From NCBI GenBank assembly GCA_963402885.1, contig OY727093.1, positions 8,195,501 through 8,259,500 of the forward strand: a stretch of DNA of 64,000 bases. Reading direction: 5' to 3'. Below are positions 30,401 through 39,500 of the stretch, piece after piece. Source of the DNA: Antedon bifida. Lineage: Eukaryota; Echinodermata; Crinoidea; Comatulida; Antedonidae. The first letter of the stretch is position 1, and each line of letters starts with the position of its first letter. A program made the position numbers and the translations under genes. A model generated the notes under the pieces. That model had not been told where the DNA came from. It searched no databases and was given only the letters and a program-made list of their open reading frames with translations.

Positions 30401-33400
30401 TACTTTGAAACACATACTGTAATATTGGTTTAGCATATTAAATCATAAATCATATCATAAATTATAGACTGAATTCTATTAAAGCAAATACTGTAGTCTT
30501 AGAATAATGCTACTAATGTATTAATACATAACATAAACAAAACCAAACTACATTACCTGATGATCTATGACGCCTCCTACACCACTGTGCTATGGACTCC
30601 TCATCCAAAATTTGTCTGTTGCTCAATCCACTTTTGTCAAGATAAGAGTTGTCTGCATTTCTTCAGAGAGAGAAAAAAATCAATAACCTGCATGTGTTTA
30701 TATGAACGACAGGAAATTTGGTCATAAACACATGTCATATTCAGAGAAATCACATTACCTTTCATTAATAAATTTCAAATAAATTAAGTTGTAGTACTGT
30801 TATTTATGAAGATATCTTTTACTGTAGTGCGACAATCAATGGGAACAATGAAAGAATTAAATAAATGTGGAATAGATTAGTTCATATTTCTGATGATTTT
30901 TAAAATAGATTAAATTATTTAAAACTAATTAATACATATTATAAAACTAAAGAATATGTCTTCATTGGTGATTATTCAGAATGTTATTCTAGTTCAGAAT
31001 TAACAGTCTATTTGAAATTAGATCAAACCATATACCTGACGTGTCAATCACACCTGTACTTTCTAATTTAATTGAAACAAACTACTCTTGAAACACTATA
31101 TATCTTTAATTATTGTTTTGTAACTGTTCTTCATACTATGTGTACTTCTTTGGTTCATTCTAAAGATAGTGTTTTTGCTGTTTGATCAGCAAATGAAGCC
31201 ACAAGCAAAATGATGTCATTTTACCAATTTACCAATTAAGGCCAACTTAAAAAGCGTCGTACAATGAGGCCCGGGAGAAAATTAAACATGTTTAATGTTC
31301 TCCCGACGACCTAAAAACTACACCCGGCGCTACCTTAGGACGATTCATCTCGTCGCGATTAAACTCAGACAGCACTGACGATTCAAGACGTTTCGTCGGG
31401 CCTCATCATACGATGCTGTTTGAGTTGGACTATACTCAAACTTGGAGGCCTATTTTGGCAACAGAAGGATGATTTCTCTATTTATCTTAGAACAAGTTTT
31501 TTTAACAGTAACTAAGAATAGAAAGCATTCAAATTTGACAGTGAATTAGACAGTTAATCACCTATATCCATCAATATCCATTAAATACTCAACAAAAACA
31601 TGTCGATTTGTATCTTCTAAAACGATCTAACAAGTACTTTAATTACATTTACTGGACATAATTGCAATATAATTCTTTTAATTCTGGTAATGGAAACTTA
31701 CTCAAGTCTATATTTGTCTACCCACTGGTTGAATGCTGTTGTAAATGTGTAGCTGTCCACTTCTGTATCTTCACCTTTCGGATCAAGCAAATGAACAAGA
31801 CCTTCCATTAATCTCACCTAAGATCAAAAAATAGTTATTGTACAATACCCTGTAAAATATTTGATAGACCCCTTTGGGAGATACTATGTAAGGTTTGCAG
31901 TAAGTACAGTAAGTTATGGAGATTATAGTATATGATCTCTGAGTCTATGGTTAAGTAGAGAAGTTTTAATACAGAAATACTAAATAAATGGGTTTTTTTT
32001 CAATAATAAAAAAAAGTTATGAATGTGTAACGAATAAACCAAATTGTCAATGCTTCTTGATCTCAACATTTTCTATTCTTCTGTACAATCTACAGGCTTC
32101 CTTACAAAAATGTTTTTTTTAAATTGGTTAAAATAAAGATGTGATTTTGAGCATAACTTTGCAGACGTCTTAACAGGCCTTTAATCTGTTTAAATTTTAC
32201 CATTTTCATAATAATATACCTACAGTATTTATATTAATAATATATTTTAAAAAAAAATTATTTTGCCTGATAAAAACAAAAGAAATATTAAAATAAACAG
32301 AATGGATATTTTTTCCAACACAACACATTAATATAGAGTAGCTTTAGCGTATAGTAAACTCAAAGGTTGGAAATAAAGTGGACGCTATGTCTACTGTAGG
32401 AATCTATTAACAACACTGTTCATGCAGTTTTCTACTGATTAAGAGTACTTATACAGATAATTTTACTTTGCTTAATTTAACTACGAGTTAAGTAAACAGA
32501 TCATTCTATGAATATTCACAGCTGGCAAATTTCTCATAATTTATTAAAGAGTTTGTTTTATTTTCACTGCTGCACTGTATAGTACTGTGAGATTGTTAAT
32601 TATAATAAAGGCATGCAAACTGTGAAGAAAACTTAAAGCTTGGTTCCCACTAGGAATGATGTAACGCAAGGATGTAGATTCAACGCAAGTGAGTTGACCA
32701 ATGACAACCGCCAGTTCGCATAATCCATTGCTTGTGATTGGTTGCGTTGTGTCCTAGTGGGAACCAAATTTCAAGCCAATATATTCACGCAATTTTTTTT
32801 TTTTTTGCGCATTTTTCAATGTCACAAAAAGTAGATTAATACAATATGCATGCGCATTAGTAAAAACTTTTGATTCGTGAAAAATAAATTAGCCTAGTGT
32901 AAAACCAGCTTTAGATACTGTACATAGAATAATCAAAATAAATGTACATTCTAATTACTTTTTAAGCAATTTAATTGTAAGTAGTAAGTCAATGATAGCC
33001 TTGCAAATTGTATAATTGCTTTACTAAAAAGTCAATAACCTAATAAATCATGCAACAGCAAAAAAAAAAGATACTTGGTTTGTTTCAATTCATTCACCAA
33101 TAATAATAATGACAATCACTTTGTTTAAATTATCAAAGTAAAAATATATTTGAAATACTATACAAACATTTAAAATTGTATCACTTTTATAATATTATAA
33201 AGTTTTTAAAAATAAAACACAATTATCTGTGTACTTGCCTGTACAAGTATGTTTTTGTACTTTTTTTTACACAACCAGTTAAAAATGTATCCAATCAGTT
33301 ATTAATTTCACGATTATTGCTGGGTGATTTCATGTTTCTCTCCCTAAAAATTCAATTTGTTAAATATAGGACCATACGTTAAACCTTACCTCATCGTCGT

Positions 33401-33818
33401 TATGCATGGGCATGATGACCGAATGTACACAATCCACTAGATGCGATGGATGCACTTTCCCAGACTGTGTCACATCACAAGAACCAAATAAACTGTCCAA
33501 TAAATTTTCCTCATTCACACATTTTTCCATATTTCCTGCATCTGGCGTCTTGAGAAAACTCACGGCTTCCATGTTAATGAAGGAATAAGATATACAATCG
33601 GATCCACTTGTTGAGTTGTCTGATCCACTAGGTAGACGTTTTGGCCGGTATTTGCGTATACCAATATTTTTCTCTGGAGTTGAATTTTCTTCTAATTCAA
33701 ATGACGAATCTCCTGATCCTTCAAATGTTTCAGTTGTTTTTGTTAACAAATTTGATGGAGATATGTTAGAATTGATGGGTTCTTCAATTTTCACTGTATC
33801 CTTCGTGTTAGTCTCCAT
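455..33818 (-). CDS. EF-hand and coiled-coil protein, KASH5/LRMP-like (3' end outside window)
   Basis: Partial gene with 27 predicted coding exons, about 1109 codons, all in phase: 33818-33390, 31817-31702, 30660-30557, 30045-29976, 27193-27170, 26476-26411, 26318-26160, 25869-25752, 24974-24924, 24519-24442, 22497-22441, 21897-21838, 19819-19625, 17743-17537, 17289-17198, 16920-16883, 16304-16144, 15844-15723, 15487-15447, 15303-15221, 14263-14168, 7221-7114, 3687-3585, 2562-2133, 1828-1711, 1116-1001, 540-455. The start is the first ATG after an acceptor at 33833. Residues about 100-181 resemble the degenerate EF-hand pair of KASH5 (DVTQSGK loop, then DPKGEDTEVDSYTF). Residues 270-444 and 579-825 are heptad-rich coiled coil, the first including IDDQNFQIRKLTEQNAKL, which recalls the KASH-type coiled coil. 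Residues 826-1109 are Ser/Pro/Gln-rich and end in a basic stretch (SPRPKRRIQTDRNKR). KASH-family proteins link the cytoskeleton to the nuclear or ER membrane. The membrane anchor would lie left of the window, so this role is inferred from the N-terminal half only. The protein is about twice the length of the vertebrate relatives I recall. Confidence 0.6.
3915..4040 (+). mobile_element. tRNA-Gly-like SINE head or tRNA relic
   Basis: TGCTTGCCTTCCAACCCC resembles a tRNA-Gly(TCC) anticodon arm, followed by box-B-like AAGGTTCTATCC and a second, AGGGTTCAATCC. No flanking duplication was found, and the stems are too poor for a functional tRNA. Confidence 0.35.
5150..5278. repeat. Dispersed repeat with GACC/AACC tetranucleotide tract
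   Basis: The tract of GACC then AACC units (5217-5275) is preceded by GGCCATATACATGGCTGCAG and TTAGTGTTTACGACC. The same association is found inverted at 56519-56605, so this is a mobile repeat carrying its own microsatellite. Confidence 0.6.
6604..6625. repeat. GATA microsatellite
   Basis: About five consecutive GATA units in an intron. Confidence 0.8.
8252..8399. mobile_element. Palindromic MITE family A, copy 1
   Basis: The ends match TCTACACTATCAAACT and its inverse around a centre with GTGATGTGC, GATGATGTCATATC and ACTACCATATTTG. It lies in the 6.9-kb intron of the KASH5/LRMP-like gene. Confidence 0.75.
9378..10907. mobile_element. Non-autonomous DNA transposon, 1530 bp
   Basis: Both ends carry the 16-bp perfect inverted repeat CAGTGTTCTCCCCAGG (9378-9393 and 10892-10907), flanked by the direct repeat AACAA (9373-9377 and 10908-10912), consistent with a 5-bp target duplication. 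The subterminal motif AAGCGTCACGG is present near the left end and four to five times near the right end, once inverted. The interior is far more G+C and CpG rich than the host intron and contains a duplicated block (about 9581-9718 and 9754-9896). No transposase frame was found. It sits in the 6.9-kb intron of the KASH5/LRMP-like gene. The superfamily is unassigned. Confidence 0.8.
9581..9896. repeat. Two tandem copies of a ~175-bp unit inside the DNA transposon
   Basis: Both units run from AGTTTGTCCGG or AGTTGGTCGG through TAGCGCGCTAGCAAACAGCA and CGCGATAAGAAACATTTTT to GAAGTCCCCAA. They are about 90 percent alike by eye. Confidence 0.7.
15856..16055. repeat. Tandem array, about 3.5 units of 56-61 bp
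   Basis: The unit begins GAAGGAGGTGGGTAGAAAAC and contains AATTATGTACATATGTAAAC. The array begins about 12 bp from the acceptor of exon 15844-15723, so it forms the end of that intron. Confidence 0.75.
16089..16122. mobile_element. Solo end of a family A MITE
   Basis: Only one terminal repeat remains (AAAGTTTGATAGTGTTGACA, then GAGCTTTA), 22 bp from the donor of exon 16304-16144. Confidence 0.6.
16995..17066. mobile_element. Fragment of a family B MITE
   Basis: The right end only: TTGGTCAAAATGAATAACTA, TGTGACATTAAAATGG and AAAGGGGGACAATAT. Confidence 0.5.
17826..17963. mobile_element. Palindromic MITE family C, copy 1
   Basis: The inverted ends CAGTAGAACCCCTAATTTGG and AAGTGGGGTTCTACTTA enclose repeated TGTCCCCTTAATATGAGTGT words. 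About 138 bp, in an intron of the KASH5/LRMP-like gene. Confidence 0.65.
19197..19557. mobile_element. Family C MITE split by another repeat (about 19272-19497)
   Basis: The outer parts carry GTCCCTCTTAATATGAGTGT (left) and CTTAATAGGGGTGTCCCAAA (right), ending in GGGTTTCTACTGTA. The inner ~225 bp is unlike family C. It begins with ATAATAATAATAG and TTATATAGCGCATATAAGC and contains CGGGTACCCATTTATACACC, resembling a dispersed SINE or LINE tail, so it inserted into the older element. Confidence 0.6.
19886..20052. mobile_element. Palindromic MITE family C, copy 3
   Basis: Contains CTTTGGGACCCAAGAAAATG, GTCCCTAATAGAGGTACCCC, GTGTCCCCTTAATAGAAGTG and CCAAAGGAAGGCTTCTAATG. The ends are diverged. 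It lies just upstream of exon 19819-19625. Confidence 0.55.
21045..21199. mobile_element. Palindromic MITE family A, copy 2
   Basis: Same terminal and internal words as the copy at 8252-8399. The left end reads TAAGCTCTGTCTACACCATC and the right end is the inverse, GATGTAGACAGAGTTTTA. Confidence 0.8.
23011..24130. repeat. Duplicated repeat, first copy split by a LINE fragment
   Basis: Sequence at 23011-23171 plus 23784-23880 is repeated at about 23901-24130. Both contain CTGCCTCATCTTA, CTGTCATCTATATTA and GAAATGTACTGGAAAGG. In the second copy the words around GAGATATTGAAATG are contiguous; in the first they are separated by the LINE fragment, so the LINE came after the duplication. Confidence 0.65.
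23170..23790 (+). mobile_element. LINE-type retrotransposon remnant, 3' end
   Basis: An open frame to a stop at 23524-23526 encodes the typical C-terminus of a non-LTR retrotransposon reverse-transcriptase protein (DRICQLKLNHVHKIFYGKS, then FYYTGIKAWNNLPHSIQE). About 260 bp of 3' UTR follow, ending in CAAAT repeats. The 5' part is missing, as expected of 5'-truncated insertions. It interrupts one copy of a local duplicated repeat (see 23011-24130). The exact LINE clade was not determined. Confidence 0.75.
25310..25531. mobile_element. Palindromic MITE family A, copy 3, next to a family C fragment
   Basis: Family A spans about 25368-25531 and has the full set of internal words, including CATCACATTTTTTTGTCACA. 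The 58 bp before it (CAGTAGAGTTCCTCCTTTGG) match the end of family C, so one element may have landed in or beside the other. Confidence 0.7.
25986..26130. mobile_element. Palindromic MITE family A, copy 4
   Basis: Full-length copy with ends TAAAGCTCTGTCTACACTAT and the inverse ending GACAGAGCTTAA. It lies within 30 bp of the donor of exon 26318-26160. Confidence 0.8.
27170..27234 (-). CDS. Alternative first exon or 24-nt internal microexon of the KASH5/LRMP-like gene
   Basis: Two readings fit. As an internal exon (27193-27170) it has an acceptor after ATAATAG, is 24 nt long, and keeps phase 2 on both sides. As a first exon it starts at an ATG at 27234 (MATINNDTASLNNRQ) and joins the next exon in the same phase, which would give a shorter isoform without the EF-hand region. 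The donor GTAAGTAAT is good in both cases. Reading further upstream in the internal frame meets a stop, so the longer version can only be a start exon. Confidence 0.4.
27235..29975 (-). other. Intron or alternative promoter region of the KASH5/LRMP-like gene
   Basis: Contains the four-unit tandem array at 27319-27800 and a G-rich tract at 28292-28320. No exon was recognised in the remaining AT-rich sequence. Confidence 0.5.
27319..27800. repeat. Tandem array, four units of about 120-140 bp
   Basis: Units contain CACCTTTAAACTGGTTTGCA, AATGTGGACACAGGC, CAGTATGAATACAGGCAACC and CAGAATAATCAGGTGGAATT. The word AATGTGGACACAG recurs at 27336, 27457, 27597 and 27722. It lies just upstream of the possible alternative first exon at 27234. 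Confidence 0.75.
31237..31430. mobile_element. Palindromic MITE-like element with a nested perfect-looking hairpin
   Basis: The ends GGCCAACTTAAAAAGCGTCG and, inverted, CGATGCTGTTTGAGTTGGAC pair, and the inner GAGGCCCG and CGGGCCTC arms extend the stem. Inside is a 32-bp near-perfect palindrome (31272-31303) centred on ACATGT with arms GGGAGAAAATTAAAC. The element is unusually CpG rich. Confidence 0.6.
32637..32776. mobile_element. Short palindromic MITE with GGTTCCCACTAG ends
   Basis: Left AAGCTTGGTTCCCACTAGGA and right TCCTAGTGGGAACCAAATTT are inverted copies around about 100 bp of non-coding sequence. It lies in the intron between the first two coding exons of the KASH5/LRMP-like gene. 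Confidence 0.7.
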
Positions 33819-33961
33819 TTTGTTACCGTATTCTTCAGTGAAAAAAATATTAATTTTCATTATAAATTGCTATAAATATAAATTGGTTGCAAGTTGTCAA
33901 TTTTCTATTATGATTGTATGATTTGTTTTCAAAGTGAAAATGCTTGTAGGGACTGTCTTAA

Positions 33962-34219
33962 CCCTTTGAAAACGTGGCCTGTATCCCATACGGGGTAATT
34001 TACTGTCCCAGGATGCGAGGCCCGTATATGTACGGGTTGACTTTTTTGGGTCACTGAATTGCACTTTTTGAGCATTTGACCTTTGACCTAGGTAAAAAAA
34101 ATGCAATTTTTCGGAAGGCCAAAACATTTCACATAACAATAATGCATTTTTCCTAAACCTAAAATACCTTATCATTTAGCCTCAGTCACTTGGGGTAGAA
34201 ATCTCGCGTCTTCAAAGGG
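33962..34219. mobile_element. piggyBac-type MITE, 258 bp
   Basis: The ends are CCCTTTGAAAACG and the inverted match CGTCTTCAAAGGG, each flanked by TTAA (33958-33961 and 34220-34223). TTAA duplication with CCC-starting ends is the hallmark of piggyBac-like elements. There is no coding capacity. It lies in the first intron of the KASH5/LRMP-like gene. Confidence 0.75.
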
Positions 34220-34416
34220 TTAATAGAGTTAGATAGGGCCTACTAAACAGTAAGGTAGGCCTACTAAACAGTAAGGTATAATCCTATAGGAGCCCCTTTT
34301 TCCAATTAAAAGTTCTCATCATTTATCTATCTTTTTATTTGGAATAATTTAGGCTAGGCCTATACAATTTGAATATTTATTTTAATGAATATTACATAAT
34401 TAATATGCCTACTTAC

Positions 34417-34720
34417 CTCAACACTTGAAATTGAAAAGCACAAATCTGTCAGGAAATTTGCATAAAAAACACCTGCTTGACGATGATCCTGGTGACTCGC
34501 CTTTTTTGGTTGATTTGGCAGTCTCGTACGTCTGACGGCCTTAATTACCACCAGGCTAGCTAGCCTAGCTTCTAAACTAGCTGAGCAGGTGACATTTACT
34601 ACATTTTATGAATGGTATTTGCTTTACAGTATTTCTCTACCTAACAAATAAATAAATTATACACAATATTTAAAAGAGCGCCTTACTTAACCTAGGCTAG
34701 TTTATTTCGATTTGATTCAA
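34417..34720 (-). promoter_or_regulatory. 5' non-coding exon and promoter region of the KASH5/LRMP-like gene
   Basis: A strong donor (G followed by GTAAGT, exon edge 34417) sits upstream of the acceptor that precedes the start codon, so a non-coding first exon is likely here. The region from 34740 to 34830 just upstream is richer in G+C and CpG than its surroundings, as expected for a promoter. The exact transcription start cannot be read from the sequence. Confidence 0.4.
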
Positions 34721-36180
34721 AAATCCCTCGCATAAGATGTTGTCTGCAGCAGCCTCGGTGGTTGACTCGCTGTGTGTGTGCGATGTCTCCTCCCACTCTG
34801 TGTCACGTCGCGCGAACAACGTCATGACAATGTCAATGAAGGTCATTTTTTTTCAATTAATCGATGAATTTGATTGGTTGAAAGTATTCTTTAAAAAACC
34901 AAGTGTGCATAATAATTTTGCACACCTCTTTATTTTTCACAAATTCAATAAATTGATCAAATGTTTCAATAAAACAAAAACACGTTTTTCGAAATTAGTT
35001 AAGATTTATTGAGGAAAAAATTATCAACAATATAAAAATCTATGTTTATATAAAAGAACAGATAGAAGAAATGATTAGATGTCCAAAATATATATATAGA
35101 TTCCTTTTATGTAAATTTGGACAACAATATTATAGCAAACATAGGAGGAAATACTATCAGTACATTATATCTCTGTACAAATTTAACCATGCCAAAACGG
35201 AAGACTAATTCAACTACCGTTAGCTATTGTTTCATTATCAAATATCAACATTTTATCATTACATAATTATTATAATCCATTTTTATTTAATAAGTATTAT
35301 CCTAAAAAAATAATCAGATAGTGTTATTGTCAAAATTAAAACCTACCAAATGGAACAGTTAGTCTCTTTCAGGGACATTACATCGCTAAAATAACATAAA
35401 TTTAAAGAACATTATAATATAATTATAATTTGATCTTTATACTAGTTTCCTATAAATGAACATGAGAGACATTAAATAAATGCGAAGCAGGTGGTTTTCA
35501 AGTAAAAATAATATCATCAATTCTATAAATGTAATTTAATTACATAGATCTATTGTGAATAATTATTCTATTTTTAGGCTAATTTTGTCCTCAATTATAC
35601 TTAAATGAAAGCAGAAATTTAGATGGGAGTGGGAAGTAAATGGGGAGTAAGAAAAATCTTTAAAAACAAATGTTTACTGCTTTCCAAAAATCTTGTTACC
35701 CATATATTTCATGAAAAATAATAAAGAAATTAAATACAGTATTTTAATAATAAAAGTAATTTATATTTATTAGGTTTTTGTGCCAACTTTCAAAATTATA
35801 TATTTATTTTAATTGATGCCAACTAAATGTTATTACAAAGTATACATTCCATCCAAAGTAACTGTTATAGTTTCTAGGGATGTCCTAAATTGTTGGATAT
35901 TAAACGAAATAATATGATAACATAACATTGATCAATTAAATATCATGCATAATTCAAGCCTACTTTTATTACTCTAATGTTGTATTTTAAGGCCAGACAT
36001 ACAGACTTGCGTCTAGTCTTAGCTACCAGCTGCATTATGCATCCAAATCATTGTGTTACATAAGCTCTGGTTATGTAAAGTCTAACATACTTGTAAGGCA
36101 ACAATTATCAAGACTGAGTCTTTAAAAACATTATTTTTCAAATAGTCATTCCACATTATTTGCTTGCAAAGTTTTAAAAT
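34721..36180. other. Spacer between the KASH5/LRMP-like promoter and the cortactin 3' end
   Basis: AT-rich. Apart from the CpG-richer promoter-side segment (34740-34830) I see no gene, RNA or named repeat. Confidence 0.6.
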
Positions 36181-36190
36181 TTTATTTATT
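36181..36190 (-). terminator. Candidate polyadenylation signal of cortactin
   Basis: The minus strand reads AATAAATAAA about 340 nt past the stop codon. If used, the palindromic element at 36202-36339 would be carried in the 3' UTR. Confidence 0.3.
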
Positions 36191-36201
36191 TATACCATTC
36201 C

Positions 36202-36339
36202 TTAAGCTCTGTCTACACTATCAAACTTTATGTGCATAATGATGTCATATCACCATCATATTTGGGTATATCACTACTATATTTGGGCACATCACATTTT
36301 TTTCGTCAAACTAGTTTGATAATATACACAGAGTTTTAG
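36202..36339. mobile_element. Palindromic MITE family A, copy 5
   Basis: Copy with TTAAGCTCTGTCTACACTAT at the left and TTTGATAATATACACAGAG at the right. It lies just past the cortactin stop, probably inside or immediately after the 3' UTR. Confidence 0.75.
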
Positions 36340-36528
36340 ATCTGAAATTAAGATTATAGAATTATAACTTGATCAAATAAACAATATAACAACAATTGAA
36401 TTTCCTAATTCTGTACATAGTAATTCAATACAAAGTTCATTGGCATGGAGGGCAGCATACTGCAAAAACAAATTGCTTTAGGTTGTAGTTTCCATGGTAA
36501 TTGCATCTGTGCCTAGTCCTGTACATCT

Positions 36529-39500
36529 TCACTCCCTAAGTTCTACATAATTTGCAGGAAACAGTCCATTAATTCCACGGCACTCACCCCTCCACCATCC
36601 TTCATCAACCTAGTGAAAATTAATTTAATTATTAATTTTAATATATCTGTGATCACAAAGCTATAATTGTTGGCTAATGACACCTTTTTTACACCTTGGT
36701 ATCATCACTCATAGCAAATTGTCTAGGGATGAACAAATCACCTTAGCCTGTGATTACTTATACTTATTTTTGTCTCACCCTTGCCTCACCTCACTGCTTT
36801 AGCATTGGCAAATTTAAATTTAAAAATACTATAACGCAAACAATGCTGAATAACAATAATAATAATTTCCTACTCACTTGTTCAATATTTGTTATAACAT
36901 CACCAGGATCAAAGGAAATCTCATCATCATCGGCTGAATAAATAAAAGAAAGCAATCTAAACAATTCTTTGCCAAGTATAAGTATAAGATATATGGTACA
37001 AATTGTTATTTTAGGTTGTTATTGTTAATTTCCTGGTGAAATTTGTCCTCTTTTTGTTTTGTATGTTTTGTATAATGTACTAGCCGAAATAAAGGAAATG
37101 AATGAATGAATGAAGACAAACAAACTTAAAATAGTAAATGTATAAAACTATCATGAGATAAAGTAATCGTCACAATGTCAACCAATAATTTGAATGAGTG
37201 GCCGAGCGGGTTAAGACAGTGGAAACGCAATTACGTAGCCATAACATCAGCAAGGGTTCGAGGCTAACTCGCTCCATGGTTCTGGTGGTAGAACGAGTCT
37301 TCTCGGATAACTATAAACCGTATGTCCAAGGTACACATCTAGCTCATGTGCACTTTAAAGAACCTAGTACATCCTTCGAGATGAGTAGGGGGTTACCCTG
37401 GTGTACTAGTACACAAACATCCATTGTTAACCACACATACTAGGCACTGTGGTAGAACAGTTTACTACTGAGCAGGCTTCCCAGTATAAAAGAATAAGGG
37501 AATAGAATACTGAGCATATTTATAATTAGTATTACAATCATCTTCAAATTGTCCTCGACTTACTTGCTTGATAATCATATAAGGCATCTGCTATACCTCC
37601 AGTCTCTGCAGGTGTATTAAGGTCATCATATGGGTCTTCTTGAGGTTGATCTAAATACAAGTAATATAGTATAATAATTATGAAATAATTAAAACAAATA
37701 TAAAATTGAAAAAATGGGAACTGAGATCTTGCAAACAAATGCTCTTGCACATTCATAGAAGAAAAAATAGCTGGGGAGATCAGACTTTCAGTGGTATTGG
37801 ACATAGGCTCTGGAAGAATCTTTCTTTACACGTTAGACACACAGCACCATTGGAAATTTCAGAAAAGTCACTTGATTTGAATTTTTTTTGACAGAGCCAT
37901 GAGAAATGAACGTTGGAATGGTAGCTGACAGTTGACATTTTAATTCTCTTTGGGGAGGCTAAAAACTTAATTTTGAGAGGAAAGAGTTGACTGTATTACC
38001 ATCTTGGCCAAACGCTTCATATGTTTGTTGTGAGTCTGCTGCATTTGGTGTCTCCATATCTGCATCTTCATAAACATCTTCAGGAGGTTGATCTTGGTCA
38101 ATATTACCATATGTTAGTTCTTCAGGTTCTTTTATAGGCAGTGGTGGTGGTCTTTCTGGTTCTACTGGTTCATCTTCCTCTGGCTGTGGTTCATATTGTG
38201 GTTGTGGTTCATATTGTTGCTCTGGTTCTGGTTCTGATTCTTGTTCAGGTTCCGGTTCTGGCTCTGGTTCTTCTACCTTTCGTTTTGCCATTAGTTCTCT
38301 CTGTCGTGTCTGAAGACAAAAAGAAAATTCAGATAATAGAATAAAAATACAAAAAAATGTTGGCATGCATACAGCTTTGTGCTTTAGTACAATCCTTAGC
38401 CCAGTTTGGGTTTAAGAGCCAAGGCAAACAACTAATAAGAAATCATACCTCTTCCACTTTCTTGGATTCCTGCCTTTCTTTCTCTTCCCTTGCTTGTCTT
38501 CTAGCTCGTTCTTCATCTGCTCGTTTCTTCCCCTCCTTAAAAGCAATAATCCAAATAAATTTCATGTGGTTTATATAGATCAACAGGCACACAGAATAGA
38601 CCATGGTCTAATGGTTTTGACATCTGCATATCAAGCAGAAGGTTCCAGGTTCGAATCTCAGTTGGGATGGCTTTTTCTCATTCTCACAGAATTCGTCAAC
38701 TTTATCATTACAAATTAATTATTAAATTATATCGATAATGTAATAGGGCATATGTTTATGGTTTTATTATAACACTGCTGTCATTCCTGAAGTCATTGAA
38801 GAACGTAAACATGAACGCTCTAGACTAGATATTTCTGGAGTGGAACAATAAACTTTAAAGATTATGAATTTACCTCTTCTTCTGCTTTAGCCATGTTCTC
38901 AAACCTTGCCCGCAGGTTTCCAGCACCACTTGGCTCTATGATATATAATGCATATAGTATTAATATTTATATAGAAATCAATGTAGAATAACCAAGAACA
39001 GATTTTGATTTTTTGATTTATAGTAAAGTAAGGTTAGCATTACACCATGTGCTTCCAAAAGGATATAAATTGTCTTGACGTTGTTACAGTACAACTCTCT
39101 TCAGTGATAATGTAACATTTATTTTTGGAAAACTTACTTTACTAGTGTTTATCCAAGAACAAGATGATAAAATAATACAGAATAGCTTGTAAGCATGCTT
39201 TGGTGATTTTAAACCAAATACATATTCAGATTAGCCCCTCACGCTCACAATATGAAGACACTTACTAGGGTCAGTCCTTGTTCTTTGGTAAGAAGATTTT
39301 GGTCCAGCCATGTCATCAAAGTTCCCTGCATTTGCATCCTGGTTATTTTTATCAACGCCAAATTTACCGCCAAAACCTTTCTTCATGTCAACTTGCGATG
39401 AATGCACAGAAAGTTTTTCTTGGTCTTCAAATTTGTGAGCGGATTGATCCATTCGATCTTTTTGTACTCCATATTTACCACCAAAACCAGTTGCATAATC

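Noticed and set aside
33616-33921. 101-codon plus-strand ORF
   Set aside because: It is antisense to the first coding exon of the KASH5/LRMP-like gene and has no family likeness.
37198-37443. 81-codon ORF that could look like a small gene
   Set aside because: It reads through a SINE with a tRNA-like head.
38141-38344. Hydrophobic Val/Leu-rich plus-strand ORF resembling a membrane protein
   Set aside because: It is the antisense reading of the Glu/Pro-rich cortactin linker; its composition is a by-product of GAA/CCA codons.
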